The translations under genes and the position numbers were made by a program. Below are positions 1-13,281 of a DNA stretch of 64,000 nucleotides, piece after piece. Below the pieces are notes generated by a model. That model had not been told where the DNA came from and ran no database searches. It saw nothing but the letters and a program-made list of their open reading frames with translations. This DNA is from Tomocerus qinae. Lineage: Eukaryota > Arthropoda > Collembola > Entomobryomorpha > Tomoceridae. Where the stretch lies: NCBI GenBank assembly GCA_020055645.1, contig CM034546.1, positions 91,760,001 to 91,824,000 of the forward strand, read 5' to 3'. Numbering within the stretch: position 1 is the first letter of the stretch; each line of letters opens with the position of its first letter.

Positions 1-3000
1 AAGGATACAATAATAATATAGTAATACAACTATGCACAATGTACAGGGCATTGTATAAGACAATAAGACCACTACTAATAATCGAACGACAAGAGTAAAA
101 TATGACCAGCCCAGAACTTATTTATGTCTACCTGACCCACACTACACACAAACCACTTTATGACTAGCAAAGTAATTCATATTTTTCTGAGCTAACCATT
201 ACTTGCCTATTACTAATTTATTGGTAAATTAACCATGTCCAGTTCTACTTACTAGACTTACTTGTAGTATTTTAGCTAAAGGATTTTCCCAAATTCTGAA
301 GTAAGATTCGATTGGACACTTTGGCATTTGGTTCGACGTAATGAATTTCCTGCGAACTGCCTTACTGATCAAATTTTTGGTTTGAGGACAAAAATTATCA
401 AGAAATTTGAAGACATTTATGATTAAAATACGCGTACAGTTTACACAGCCCTTGTTATAATAGCATGTAGTAGTAGTAGTGTCATTGTTATAACAGAGTA
501 ACAGAGGAACTAAAACCTTTGCGAACAATTTACAATTCCCTGTAATGGTATCACTACATTGCTACTTTTGCATATTTCTTTAACATAGCGAACAGGAGTA
601 AGTGAAGGAGTAACGAAAAGGATATCCCTATCCTTTGCAAAGAAAGGCAGTTTGTTCTCTTTGTCATCTAGAAAAGTCAACTGTGCAAGTCAACCTTCTA
701 CACAAAGTATATCTGTTATCTACAGAACTGTATGTAAATAGCATGCATGCTTGGGTAGAAGAATGATATTATGATATAGTCAGCAGAGTGAAGGTAATAA
801 GTGGAGCAGTTGCAAGTGGAATCTAAAATACGGACTACTAATAATATAATGTTACGATCACAATACTTGCATATGTAAAACGTACTTACCTATCCATAGA
901 TGCAAATAGGCTTTCGCAGTTTTCCCAGCAATTATGACTACTACCTGCTACTACTATGGCTTCATAATACATGAATAAACATCCTTAATCCATACTATAC
1001 CTACCACGGCATAACACGCATAATACTATTATACATTTAATATTTTGTCTGTATACACTACACAGTCAATTTCTGGTTCCCTGTTAAATGACATCAGTAA
1101 ATGTATTCTATTGCAAATATAAAATAGAATCAGTTAAAATTGATATCACTTTTTAAAACATAGCCTCAATTTAGTACTCAATGCATGCAGCACAGGTATT
1201 TCTTCTGTATCCCATATTCCATTCCTTTACCTTACATTCAGTACGTATAAGTCATAACCAACCAAACAATAAACCACAACTGTAGAGCAGAAAATAAACA
1301 TGACAAACTTCAAGAAACATAAACGTATGTAGTGCAACATCAGAATGGATATAGATGCTCTACTGACTAAACTAGTGACGACAGACTTTAAAGTTTAAGC
1401 TACATCCAATCGATTTGCTGCGTCCTAAAATTCATCTTTTATCATAAAAAATCTTGTCCGAAATGCACAATGAACTATGAAGCATAAAATCCAATATCAG
1501 GAAGGTACGTGCGCTGAGCTGACAACACAATGAAGCAACTGCGTAGGTACTTGCTGATTTCAGTCAAAGAACCTGTAGAATGCCCTACTGTTGGCTCAGT
1601 TGGCTGAGTACAAACATAATATCTGTAGTATTAGCACATTCCATTCTTAAAAACTTGGCCACATCAACATTAAATAATTATATTGTTTACCCGCTGGGCT
1701 CTCACGTTCGAATTGTATTCGGCTCATTCACTTCTTGAATCACATAAGCAGCATTATACTACTAAACTAGCAGCTAACAAACAGACGGTACACAATCTAT
1801 AAACACTAGTAATAAAACCAATACAAATTGACTTTAAAGTACGTCGCACGTTGTAAAGTGGCAATGATGCTGCAATCCTTACGATATGATTATTATGTAT
1901 ATTGTATTGTACTCTTTTCTATATCTTCTTCCTTGTGTCTTTCAATTACAATACATAAATCATAAATAATCATAACACATTGAGTAATAATGTAACCTAC
2001 TGCAATTCACTACGGGATTGGAAGTTCATCTTTTATTTTCATTTTTAGAAATGAACATGAATAAATGACTAATTAATGCGCATCGCTTTAAAACAAGCAA
2101 AAACCAATAAATAATTGTGTTTTCAAATCCATCCATAGTAAATGAGCAAGTAAAGTACTTTCTTATCTTGGTTAAAACTCTCTTATATTGCCCATGTAAA
2201 GTTGTCGTGAATATCCTGCTTTAGGGAATCTTTATTTACTGACATTATTACTAAAGTAAACAGCATTCAGTGGCAACGTTGTCTTTCTAACAAAAGTTAA
2301 CAAGTAACAAGTGATCTCTACTGACTGAAAACAAAATGCATTTTTGCTGTAATTTGCTAATGCTTGCGAAGCTTATTATAGAATAGCACTAATATGCCAA
2401 AAATACTAATATAGATATAAATATCGTTTAAGCGATTAAATGTTTCTAAATTTAATTTAGCCACCAAAATAAAATAGATTGTAACTTAATTAATACTATC
2501 TATAAGTATTTTTTAATTTGTGCAATAGTCATATCATAAGTCATAACAATGTTGATTGGCTACAATAGAAGGGCAAAAAGGCATCTATTACATTTTCTAT
2601 AATCATTTGTCCCTTTACAAGTTTTAGACTTCATAAGTTTCTTTTGAAGCAATATTATAGGATGTATCGTAATAAAAAATGTTTTTCAGGTGCTAATTGC
2701 CAGAATAATTTGATGCAGGCTGAATACTCTAAAATACCTTTTATCACTCGAAGAAAATTAAATATCTTAAAAATTTATTACAAACTTTTAGTTAGATGTT
2801 ACATTCTGTTTTATCTAACGTACAACGTAAATTGTCTGTGTACTCCACTCCACACATGATTGCTATTGTTTACTTCAATTCGGCCCAACGTAGTTGATCC
2901 AATTTATTATGTGTACTGTTGGGGAAGTAAAGGATTGATATATAGTGTGATAATGATGATATTAAACATACACACAGGAGAACAAAATGGCTTTGCTAAT

Positions 3001-4631
3001 AATTTGTTGTGTAATACGATATACTAAGGTACTATACGTCTACGTCGTACTTAATGTTAAGTGAGCTTAGTAAGCTACCTATGAAATTCTCCATCTCATA
3101 TCAAAGCATTAAATTATGCGAAAAATCAAATAGAGTTTATTCAATAGATAAAAGGGTGAATGAAACGAGAAAGATTTTATAATACCGGTAATGGAAAAAC
3201 GTCTTCCCTTTTTGACTGTACCTAGCGCCTTCGTTATCATAACCATAAAGAGAATTACAAAGTGATTCTCTTCATTTTTTAAAAAGAGTGAAGCATACAG
3301 TATGGATATGAACTATGACGAGGACGAAACAATGCCCTATCATTATTTATTCCAGTGGTAGTAATTTGGTATGTACCCTACCTACATAAATAGTTATGCA
3401 AAATAATAGTGTACGACATATTTTAGAAAACGTTACCTCTCGCCCTCTTCAGGTACCCTATGTCACTTCCGGTTTTCAAAAACTTTTGGGGTGAGTGAAT
3501 GTATGTAAAATATATTATATATATGTCACGATAGATGTATGATGCTACTATTTAGTAGTTCTATTGAAACAATGTAGATATGTAACGATGTATTGACAAC
3601 GTTTGAAACAGAAAATATATATTCGCAATGGCCTATGGTATCCTGATAACTTGTACAAATACATTAGAAGAGGGGCGACTGGTCACTGTGATATAAATGG
3701 CGTGCATGGATAGAAAAAGTGCAATTGGTAACGTCACTATTTCTGCATATCATAAGTAAAGTGTGCTTGATGGCTTTCATTCTCCTGTCAGAGTCAGAGC
3801 ACAGAGCAAAACCAAGTTCACAAGTTATACTTTATAATACCACATATACAAACGCTCTTTTACTTGGGTTATTAGTAATTATTTTAGAAAAATGGGTTGC
3901 TCAAGGTCGGTGTAAATACAACAGAGATTAATCAATAAAAATCTTGCAAATTCAATCCACATAATATTCAAATTAACTTACGAAGTGAGCTTATCAACTC
4001 CAATAAACCTGAATTATAAAATTGCAGAGTATGATTAAGTAATAGTACTGCTCAGAAACAATATAAAACAAACTAACATCATCATACTTCTTTTGAGCAA
4101 ACTTCATTACGTGTACAGACGTACAGACGTACAGAGTGACTGTACCATAGTATAGAAATGTATATTTACCACCGACCGACCTCAGCTCTAAATAAACGAA
4201 AACTGCCTACCTACCACTTTGTTTTTCTTGTTTTATAGATTACGTACTTTGTGCAACAACAATAGGGATCAAGTAATAATAATGGCATGGCTAATGACTA
4301 ATGAGGATTTGACCTTCAGTTAGAAAGTAGCTTTACTTAGTACTGGTATAGTATGTCTAACTACCTTACTGACTCCCCTCACTTAGAGCCAAATAACGAT
4401 TCATTCTTCTAAAATCAGTACATAAAAAGTAAGTAAACAGTTTGTTAGAAATATCTGAGCCTGATTCGTCATTACTGCAAATTGTTAAGACTGTTTATTC
4501 TATACTTTGCTTTTACACGGGTAAATCTTACTTGGATACGAATACTTACTAGGCGCAGCAATGCAAAATTCGACGATGCAATATAAATTTCTATCCTCGT
4601 ATGTTTAGGTGACACTGTAGCACAGTTTTAT
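1..4631. other. AT-rich non-coding stretch
   Basis: I see no recognisable gene here apart from a weak possible exon near 262-400 on the minus strand. The open frames in this block are short and show no domain, codon periodicity or splice-linked continuation. A tRNA-like A-box sequence at about 1592-1608 is followed, too far downstream, by a B-box-like TTCGAATTG near 1713, which may be a degraded tRNA-derived SINE. The rest looks like ordinary AT-rich intergenic or intronic DNA, and it may be intron of the FNDC3-like gene whose N-terminal exon lies at 8.1-8.5 kb on the minus strand. Confidence 0.5.
262..400 (-). other. possible exon fragment, unidentified
   Basis: A minus-strand open stretch reads through NQMPKCPIESYFRIWENPLA and then meets a perfect splice donor (CAA followed by GTAAGT) at 261-260. 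I could not fix an acceptor; candidate AGs lie inside the stretch. I do not recognise the peptide. If real it could be a downstream exon of the FNDC3-like gene on the same strand or an exon of another gene. Chance is a fair alternative in DNA this AT-rich. Confidence 0.18.
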
Positions 4632-6778
4632 TATGGTCCCAAGCAATCTATTTTTCTATTCAATTGGAAGAACAATGAATCATATGGTACTACACAAAAG
4701 GCTTGCTTCGACCAGAACTCGAAGCCGAGAACTGTACTATGAGACTACCACACTGCGGGTACGATTTCATACGCGAAGCCCACTACTATTTGCCGACTGA
4801 TGAATAGTATGTACTTAACATATTGAGCTGAATGCAAATGATGTAATGACTGAATAGCCGAATGTGATGACTGTATACTGTACTCGTAAATTTTTAAATT
4901 TAATCGAAAATTTTGGAATTTAATCGTACATTTTGGAATTTAATCGTAAATTTTGGAATTTAATCGTACATTTTGGAATTTAATCGTAAATTTTGGAATT
5001 TAATCGAAAATTTTGGAATTTAATCGAAAATTTTGGAATTTAATCGTAAATTTTGGAATTTAATCGTAAATTTTGGAATTTAATCGTAAATTTTGGAATT
5101 TAATCGTAAATTTTGGAATTTAATCGTAAATTTTGGAATTTAATCGTAAATTTTGGAATTTAATCGTAAATTTTGGAATTTAATCGTAAATTTTTGAATT
5201 TACTCGTAAATTTTTGAATTTACTCGTACATTTTTGAATTTACTCGTAAATTTTTGAATTTAATCGTACATTTTGGAATTTAATCGTAAATTTTGGAATT
5301 TAATCGTAAATTTTGGAATTTAATCTTACATTTTGGAATTTAATCGTAAATTTTGGAATTTAATCGTAAATTTTGGAATTTAATCGTAAATTTTGGAATT
5401 TAATCGTAAATTTTGGAATTTAATCGTAAATTTTTGAATTTACTCGTAAATTTTTGGAATTTAATCGTAAATTTTGGAATTTAATCGTAAATTTTGGAAT
5501 TTAATCGTAAATTTTGGAATTTAATCGTAAATTTTGGAATTTAATCGTACATTTTGGAATTTAATCGTAAATTTTGGAATTTAATCGTAAATTTTGGAAT
5601 TTAATCGAAAATTTTGGAATTTAATCGTAAATTTTGGAATTTAATCGTAAATTTTGGAATTTAATCGTAAATTTTGGAATTTAATCGTAAATTTTGGAAT
5701 TTAATCGTAAATTTTGGAATTTAATCGTAAATTTTGGAATTTAATCGTAAATTTTTGAATTTACTCGTAAATTTTTGAATTTACTCGTACATTTTTGAAT
5801 TTACTCGTAAATTTTTGAATTTAATCGTACATTTTGGAATTTAATCGTAAATTTTGGAATTTAATCGTAAATTTTGGAATTTAATCTTACATTTTGGAAT
5901 TTAATCGTAAATTTTTGAATTTACTCGTAAATTTTTGAATTTACTCGTAAATTTTTGAATTTACTCGTACATTTTGGAATTTAATCGTAAATTTTGGAAT
6001 TTAATCGTAAATTTTGGAATTTAATCGTAAATTTTGGAATTTAATCGTAAATTTTGGAATTTAATCTTACATTTTGGAATTTACTCGTAAATTTTGGAAT
6101 TTAATCGTAAATCCGCATTTCGGCTATACATTCATCCGTATTTCGGCTGTAGTCATTTACATTCCGATATGCGGTCGTCCTTATTTGGCTATACTGTCAT
6201 TTACATTTCAGCTGTACTGTCACCCTATGTAGGCATTCAGTTATATGTGGCCCGGTCTAACGTCAATGTCTTAACGACAGCTGTTTACAAAAATTAGATT
6301 TTAGTGTCATCAAATACAGAAAAAAATTCTCTACATTAAAAAAAATTCGAAATTTTTAAACCACTTTTAGTATTTTTAATTTATAAAACAAAGTAAAGCA
6401 TTCCAGATGAGAATTCATTATTGCTTTACTATGTTGTTGATGAGTACGTATGCTTAATAATATGAATGGTTAAAATGAGCGACGCGCCTTGTATTAGCTT
6501 TTTTCCGCGTTAGAAGTTAATGTCGTAAGGAGTTTTACGTCAGATCGCGAAACATATGGTCATTGAGCTCAATCTGTAATCAAGTAAGTAGCATTCATCG
6601 GTCGGCAAATCGTAACGTGCTTCGGATGTGAAATCGTACCCGCAGAGTTGTAGTGTAGTTGGACCTCACACGTTGTTTTTATCGGCTTCGAGTTCTGGTC
6701 GAAGCAAGCCTTTTGTGTAGTACCATATGATTCATTGTTCTTCCAATTGAATAGAAAAATAGATTGCTTGGGACCATA
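4632..6778. mobile_element. fold-back element with internal satellite
   Basis: About 200 bp starting TATGGTCCCAAGCAATC at 4632-4834 recurs in inverted orientation at about 6565-6778 (ending GATTGCTTGGGACCATA), with scattered substitutions. The two arms enclose a 20-bp tandem array. Long terminal inverted repeats around tandem repeats and no coding capacity are typical of Foldback-type or satellite-bearing MITE-like elements. Short open frames seen in the arms are copies of each other in opposite orientation and are not genes. Differences between the arms indicate an old copy. No clear target duplication longer than TA was found. Confidence 0.75.
4881..6112. repeat. 20-bp satellite array, about 61 units
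   Basis: The consensus unit AATTTAATCGTAAATTTTGG is repeated head to tail with few substitutions. Variants (TACTCG for TAATCG, ACATTT for AAATTT, CTTACA) fall in the same order in two blocks starting near 5184 and 5750, about 561 bp or 28 units apart. That is a higher-order duplication of a subarray. One unit near 5455 has an extra base. Confidence 0.95.
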
Positions 6779-8064
6779 GTACTTAACATTACCCTTCATC
6801 TTTGCCTTCTATATTATAATACTTACAAAGCTAAAGATGCATTGTATCATGCCGCTCAGAACTGTCAGAACGGAACACATCAATACACGTATACTACATA
6901 CAATCAACTATCAAGCCACGTCAAGTCATTGCATTTTCTCTATTATTAGTATATACACAAAGTATTGTAAGAAAAGGAATACGAATACCTGATATTATTA
7001 CATTAGGTCGTAAGTCGTATAAGATGACATGTAGCAATACTTAATAGCGCTGGTGGAAGAACCTTAAAAGCAGGTAAAAAGTTTTCCAGGAACTATAAAA
7101 CAAGGAAACGGAGAAAGAAAAGAACCAGTAATTTTTTTTGGCCCAGAAGTAAATTATGTTTTAATTTCGCTTGCTAGGGAGAAAAAGTTTTTCCACCATC
7201 GCTTAATACTAAACATGAAAGGCCAAAACATATATTGGGTTAACTCCTTTCGAGTTTTCCTACATAACTTTCATCAACAACGCAACAATTTCTTGGTAAA
7301 ATGTAATACAAACTCAGCTGCAAGTAAGCCCTCGCGGCTTGAGCGGTAGCATAGCTCTACTAATCAATAGTAGTAGCCGTGCTCTCCCCCTAACACACAA
7401 TACAAACTCAGAAAGATTACTCATTTGGCACTATTATTCTACTAGTTCAAGAGTAAAACCTATTTATTTTCAGCTTTAGTCAAACCAAATCTAAAATTTT
7501 TCAATGCAAATGCAAAGAATTTACAACGTCACAAGTACCTATGTATGGTAATCGTAGTCTTAATTCGTAATTACAGAATCTTTAAAATTGATTAATATTT
7601 AGTGTGCTGCTAACTTTTCATGCCATGTCAATTTACTTAGGAATACGGGTAGTTGAGATGAGGACCAATTGCAATGAAACTCAATTTCATTTTGTATAGT
7701 CATATAAAAGTACTGTAGCACATCAGCACATTCTAAGCTAATTAAATGCTTCGTATTTTTTTAATCGACGAAGCCTTATCCTTTACATTTAGTAACATTT
7801 TTCAATGTACCTAAGTATTATATTATGTGAAAATGGTGCTTGAGATACGGAATTTTTTAAAGCTGGAATCTTTTTAAATACTAATCGACAAACATCTACC
7901 CCTATCCGAAACATTAATAATAGATGTGTAACATGTACGATAGAATGGATGAATTCTAAATAGCTATTTAGGTAGTTATATACTATAAACAACGTTGAGG
8001 AGATAGGGTTGTGTTCGTTATATACCTGTCCACTAATTTTAAAAATGTGTTTTAAATTGCTCAC
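6779..8064. other. non-coding, no gene seen
   Basis: AT-rich sequence without a supported coding region. Around 7326-7400 there is a short sequence with a resemblance to a tRNA A-box (GCGGTAGCATAGCTCTACTA) but no acceptor stem or B-box could be paired with it. The block follows the donor site of the FNDC3-like exon at 8065 and is probably intron of that minus-strand gene. Confidence 0.5.
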
Positions 8065-8538
8065 CTTTGATGACTTGCAGCTGGTCGCCGACATGAAAAC
8101 TAACATTGACGCCCGGATTAATATGAAAATACACGACGAATTGTCCTGGGACCGTTGGAAAATGAGGAAAAACTGTCAATTCGGTAGAAGGGGCGGCGAA
8201 AATAAAGTTAGGATTTGCTGGTCCGCATACTCCACAAACAGGTGTTGGCAGAAGTGCGGAAACAGACAGAGACGAACATGAGTCCATTCCTAAAAGCGTT
8301 TGCCCCGAAGCTTGCTGGGGAGCCATTGGAGATGAAGATCTGGAATGTCCTCTGGTAGAAAACCCGCTGTTTTGTGTCTGGCCTGAGCTTGTCGCAAATG
8401 ATGGCAGAACAGCTGGTGGACAATTCGGATCCAGCGGTAACGGAATCATTGCCGTTGGAAGAGGAGTTGTAGGCATTGACGCACTTATGCATTGTGGGGG
8501 AAGAGGTGCCATCGATGGAAGTGGGAATTTCAACGTAG
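8065..8538 (-). CDS. FNDC3-like protein, N-terminal coding exon (partial)
   Basis: This 474-bp minus-strand exon is bounded by an acceptor (TATTTCAG before 8538) and a consensus donor (AAAG followed by GTGAGC, GT at 8064-8063). It enters in phase 1 and leaves in phase 1. It encodes a Pro/Ser-rich, low-complexity region (MAPLPPQ, TTPLPTAMIPLP, RGHSRSSSPMAP) and ends with QFVVYFHINPGVNVSFHVGD then QLQVIKG. That last block resembles the short conserved N-terminal motif of fibronectin type III domain containing 3 proteins (human FNDC3A VQVNPGETFTI with ITGPAQ after it), which are ER/Golgi tail-anchored proteins with many FN3 domains. The FN3-coding exons would lie beyond position 1 or in unrecognised exons. 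Assignment rests on this motif and on memory of insect homologues, so it is moderate. Confidence 0.55.
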
Positions 8539-10562
8539 CTGAAATATTGAATAGTATATAATTACAATCATGAATTCATTTCGTAAAAACGGACTTACAA
8601 AATATGGAATATTCTAGTATATAACTCAGATACTGTTCTGTAAATTTATGAATAACCACATTTAAAATCTGAGTCTAACACGATCAACTAAATTCGGTTT
8701 GATTATCTGTTTTGACTCAATGACTTAACAACATAGACCTCACATAACCCTCTCTAATCTTTAATGATTCCATTAGCACACAAAAAGAGATCTTATTATA
8801 TAATATTATTAATAACTTAAATCTTAGTTCAAGTTCAAATTATCATTTTCGTTAATGCTTTCACTCATATCTTTCACTAATGCTTTCACCTTTCACCACA
8901 ATAAAATGATAGTGTTTATGATACGAAATTCATTTAAAAATTTAAAAACTTCACAAATGGTTTCACCCCCATACTTAACTTTCACTTGGCAAGTCTCTCA
9001 CTCACTCTCAACCAAGACTCCACCTCACTCAACTAGAAAATATCTTTCGCTAATGCTTTCACTCATACAAGTATATAATAGATATACTTATTGACTACAA
9101 TGCAATGCTTTTATTCTCATACGCGAGATAGCTTTTTTGATCAACTCCATACTAATAACTTTCACTAATTGTTTTCACTTTTATGTAGGACATACAATAG
9201 CATATGGCATATAGGTTGTTGTTTACAGACTACATCAATTTCATTCCATTAAAGATTACTTCCCACTGTGATGAGAACAGGTTACAAAGCCAACTTACAG
9301 CTTTGAGACAGTTATATTCTGAAAGTACCAGTTTCTGTCTAGGGCACCTGAAGGGCGGATTAAAAAAAGAATTCTAATGATTTTTTATCAATTTTTGAAA
9401 ATAAAAAAATTGAGTACGAATTTACATTGAGCTGCGAAATATGGTGTCTTTTTCCGTATTTCTAATTTTAATTTGGAAAAAGGGGTGTCAAGTGCCCTAG
9501 TACTTTCTGCCGTCTTTCGAATAAGCTGCTCCACACAAATATACGCTTATCTCATCGCAGGGATATTGGTTCATTCATATTCATAAGTAAATACAAAGTT
9601 TATTTAAATTAATATACTTTTGGCTGCAAAATTGGCTAAAACCCCAACTTCCTGCTAAAAAAGAATTTCCTAAACCAAAATAATAACTGTAGCTTCAAAT
9701 GCAGGGAAAAATGAAAAACTCCATTTTGGAAAAAAATCCCACAAAGTCACCAAAAAGCTCCCTTTTAAATCAGAAAAATAAGATTCCCCCTCGGATTTTA
9801 GAAAAACGTACAAATTCTATGAGTTCAATTTACGATTAAATATTTTTAAAGAATAAATAGTTAGTTACCCAGTACTGTTATTTAGTTCTACAAAAAGGTG
9901 TGCAAACTGCCAAAGGAATCAAGAGGGTAGTAAAAAAAGTAAACCCATCTCTACTAAAAAATGTTAATAAATAAATAAGTCTGTCGATATAACAGAGCCA
10001 ATTTGGATTAGAAGTTTGAAATGCTATTCAATAAGGCACATTGCGACGCGATCATTACGAAATGTCCCCTTTCGCTAATCATTTCCATTCAATCACGAAT
10101 CACCATTCAACCTTATTATGTAAATTTCTAATATTTTGGTGTTACAATAATATGATGTACCCCAACGCATACCTCCATGTACTAAATTTATCACATGAAG
10201 ATATGCGTTGGGGTACTTTATTGAAAACATTAATTGGGCTTGCGCATTTTGCTTTAAGGAACATGCATATATTACGTGTGCAGTTGATGGTAGGAGGATG
10301 TACTCAAATGTGTTGCAGTCACCACTTGCGTTACACAAGGTGGAGTGGGTTTTGCATTACGTAATATATGTAGATTTCCTAAGTTCTCCTACCAAGACAA
10401 ACATACATAGGTAATTTTTTTCAAGTCTAGGATTATATTATAGAATATCTTTAATACCATAATAATTCAATAATTAAAAACTTTTACTAATGCTTTCACT
10501 CGTATCTCTATATTATAATCGTAGACTGGATAAATTTACCTATATATGTACGCATGTATGTA
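8539..10562. other. non-coding, small inverted repeats
   Basis: No gene is supported. The motif AATGCTTTCACT recurs several times between 8854 and 9180 and once more near 10488, suggesting a decayed minisatellite. Around 9320-9530 the sequence GAAAGTACCAGTTTCTGTCTAG has an imperfect inverted partner (CCTAGTACTTTCTGCC), possibly a small MITE. A hairpin at 10153-10217 is listed separately. If the FNDC3-like gene is real, this is intronic. Confidence 0.5.
10153..10217. repeat. 65-bp hairpin
   Basis: The sequences GTACCCCAACGCATACCTCC and, inverted, ATATGCGTTGGGGTAC flank a short AT-rich loop, giving arms of about 15-20 bp. It looks like the remains of a small palindromic MITE. Overlapping open frames on both strands exist only because of the symmetry. 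Confidence 0.7.
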
Positions 10563-11109
10563 TGCAAGGCAAATAAACTGTTTCCTTGCCTCCCGTTTTC
10601 CTCCCTGGCATCAGGTGGGTTAGGTGGGTTCAGTAGAGAAACTCCCATTAGAAAGTTTGAACTTTTATATGGGACTTTCTTTTGAAATAAATCCCATTCC
10701 GGTTCCAGACCAATATGCTGGTAGTCATGGATACCCACCCTTCAGGAGTAAATTGCAAGTCCCATATAAAAGTTCAAACTCTCTTATGCGACCTCCCTCC
10801 ATAGACTAAAACATGTCTTTGTACAATAAGACTGCTATTGCTATTGAGATATAGCTGCAACTGCCAATTTACCAAACTTCTTCCTTATTGGTTTAGAATT
10901 AGCGTTACCCTTGGCTATTGGTAGTGAGTAATAACACGTGGGTATAATATAAACTGCACCATGGGGATAATACGTTTATAGCATTCTTAGAGTAAGCGAA
11001 GCGACAACCCACCAAAAATTACATCTTCTTTGACCTCCCTCTACTGAACCCACCTGATGCCAGGGAGGGGGAGGGGAGAGGGGTCGGGAATCAGTCTATT
11101 TGCCTTGTG
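10563..11109. mobile_element. MITE with terminal and internal inverted repeats
   Basis: The left end (GCAAGGCAAATAAACTG, then CCCTGGCATCAGGTGGGTT and TTCAGTAGAG) is matched in inverted orientation at 11032-11109 (CTCTACTGAACCCACCTGAT, CCAGGGAGG, CAGTCTATTTGCCTTG). Within it a second pair, TTTGAACTTTTATATGGGAC near 10655 and GTCCCATATAAAAGTTCAAA near 10760, forms a smaller hairpin, possibly a nested insertion. No transposase is encoded. Confidence 0.75.
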
Positions 11110-11453
11110 TATGTTTGATATGGCGATCGTAAAAGTTAACTGCATATTACAAAAAAATGAACTAGGCTTTGGGTTATTATTGGCATATTTTGAAATTCAA
11201 CCAAAATGTTGACACGAAATTCAATACCAGCTCTGGTGGCCTAGTAGAGGATATTAGGTAATAAACAAACCTGATAACTTGTCCTGACTTCATTTAATTG
11301 AACCTTTATAAGCTTTGTTTTCATCGACTATTTTAATGACTTTCCATGGTAGGCATGTTATCAATGTACTATATTTTGAAATGAACGCAATATCGTTAGT
11401 AGTACGAATGATCCGACGGAATACAAAATCCTAATTGTAAGATAGATAGGTGC

Positions 11454-11860
11454 TAGACTGGGAGGGATATAATGGCTCACTCAGACTAAACTGAGAAGTA
11501 TATCAGTGCAGTGGTCATAATACATGATGATAAGTACTAGGCGGTAACAATTAGAGATATGATACTAGCACCATCGATTAAAACCAGTTTAAATAGCCTA
11601 GCTTTGAAAAATTATTAAGATTGGACAATCTAACTAAAATATATTGCAATAAAAGCGAAATTTGCAAATGTAAATTTATGCAATATCTTTTAATATTTAA
11701 AGCTAGGCTAAGGCTAATTAGACTAGTTTTAATCGATGGTGTAAGTATCATCTCCCCAGCTATTACCGCTTAGTAATTAATTATCATGTAATTATGACTC
11801 ACGACCACAGATATCCCTTTCAGTCTAGTCTGAGAGACCCATTATATTCCTCTCAGTCTA
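11454..11860. mobile_element. 407-bp palindromic MITE
   Basis: Arms of about 180 bp: TAGACTGGGAGGGATATAAT at the left end pairs with ATTATATTCCTCTCAGTCTA at the right end, and CACCATCGATTAAAACCAGT pairs with CTAGTTTTAATCGATGGTG further in. The arms differ by scattered substitutions and small gaps. Only a short AT-rich centre separates them. It is non-coding. Confidence 0.8.
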
Positions 11861-13281
11861 CCACAGATATATGGAAATGATACGTATATTAATAAGCACC
11901 AATTCTTATGAATTCAAAAAAATTACAAGTAAGTTTTCCATAAGATCTTTATATCAAAAATACGAAATGCAGTTTTAAGTACTCATAAGCCTATATACTC
12001 ATATAATTCCGTGGTAGTTGCTCTCTTAAGAAAGCAAATTCCTTAATATGAGGAAATGGAATCAATTAATTTCTCAATGAATAATTTTAATAACTATTTT
12101 AATCAGTTTTAACTTAACTGCATTAAACTACGCCTTATAAATACAAAGTAGACTTGCAACTTATAAATAAATCAATAATTGCTCATCTTACCATCTGTAG
12201 GTGGCCGTAATTTGTGTGGTAATATCAGAAGAATGTAGATTTAGCAAGCTATCCAACGTTTAGGTGGCAAGTTACCATCATCATGTTTCATTCTATCTTT
12301 AGAGTCATCCATATGTCAGTCTTCTCAATCTCCAACACTTAAGTGAAAGTATCCAATATATTTGCGACTAAAAATCATAAATTGTAAAACTATTGATTAA
12401 AATTTAATTACATTTATATTTTTCATTATTTCCATATTAATGATTAATAATTTTAACTATATAGTTTTACTAAGTGTAGAAAATGCATTGCATATCATGC
12501 TTCTCTACATTTAGCGAAATGGCCACTGCAAAAACATTTCTCTGCCTTTTACACTATTCAGACTTCTAAATATATCTGTAATAACCCAATTTAAAACATG
12601 ATTTTGTGTTTTGCAAATCGTCTTTTTACTACCTTGTCCACATTACATATCTAACTCACTCGACTGTTAACTGTATATAACATAAAGTCAATGTAACACT
12701 AGTTAGTAGTTTAAGTACATTATCAATTGTTATCAACATTATCAATTGTAAATCAATTGTGCACATATTTTTAGGTATAGAACGGTAATAAAAAAACAAA
12801 TCACATCGCACACACAACACAAATAATTTACAAATCTCACAAACCAGCAAAATCTTTTCTCGCTACTTACTATATATACTTTGGTAATGGTACTTTACAT
12901 GGCAGCTGCATGCATTTGCAAACTAAATTCCAAATTAAAAGTTGTCCCACAGAACAGAACAGAAGCTGCAAATATTTACAGCAAATAGTCAATAGTATAA
13001 TTCGATCTGTTAAGGTCGTATAGTTTATAATAAAATTTTATTCGTAGTAAAATTTTTCAAACTAAGCTGTAAAGCAGTAAGTCATAAGTTGTAAGTGTAT
13101 GAATATTTTTGGCAACATATCAGTGATATCAATATTGAATATAACCAGCAATCATCAGATGTCAGAATCAGTAATCACATATGACATACATAGATAATAC
13201 ATATTATTGTCACTATTAATGATTTTGAATTAAATTTTACATCTGCCTGCATTTATAATACAATATATATGATAGACTTAC
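11861..13281. other. non-coding, no gene seen
   Basis: Very AT-rich DNA with simple patches (for example repeated TTATCAATTGT near 12720-12760). No coding region, RNA gene or clear transposon was found. It lies between the FNDC3-like exon and its possible upstream exon and would be intronic if those are linked. Confidence 0.5.

Noticed and set aside
1590-1735. tRNA gene or SINE with A-box GGCTCAGTTGGCTGAGTA
   Set aside because: The B-box-like element is over 100 bp away and no cloverleaf can be drawn. At most a decayed SINE.
7326-7400. tRNA-like GAGCGGTAGCATAGCTCT
   Set aside because: No complete arms or B-box; not called.
10041-10414. Overlapping 70-107-codon frames around 10.2 kb
   Set aside because: They cross a hairpin and read the same sequence in opposite directions; no domain or splice support.
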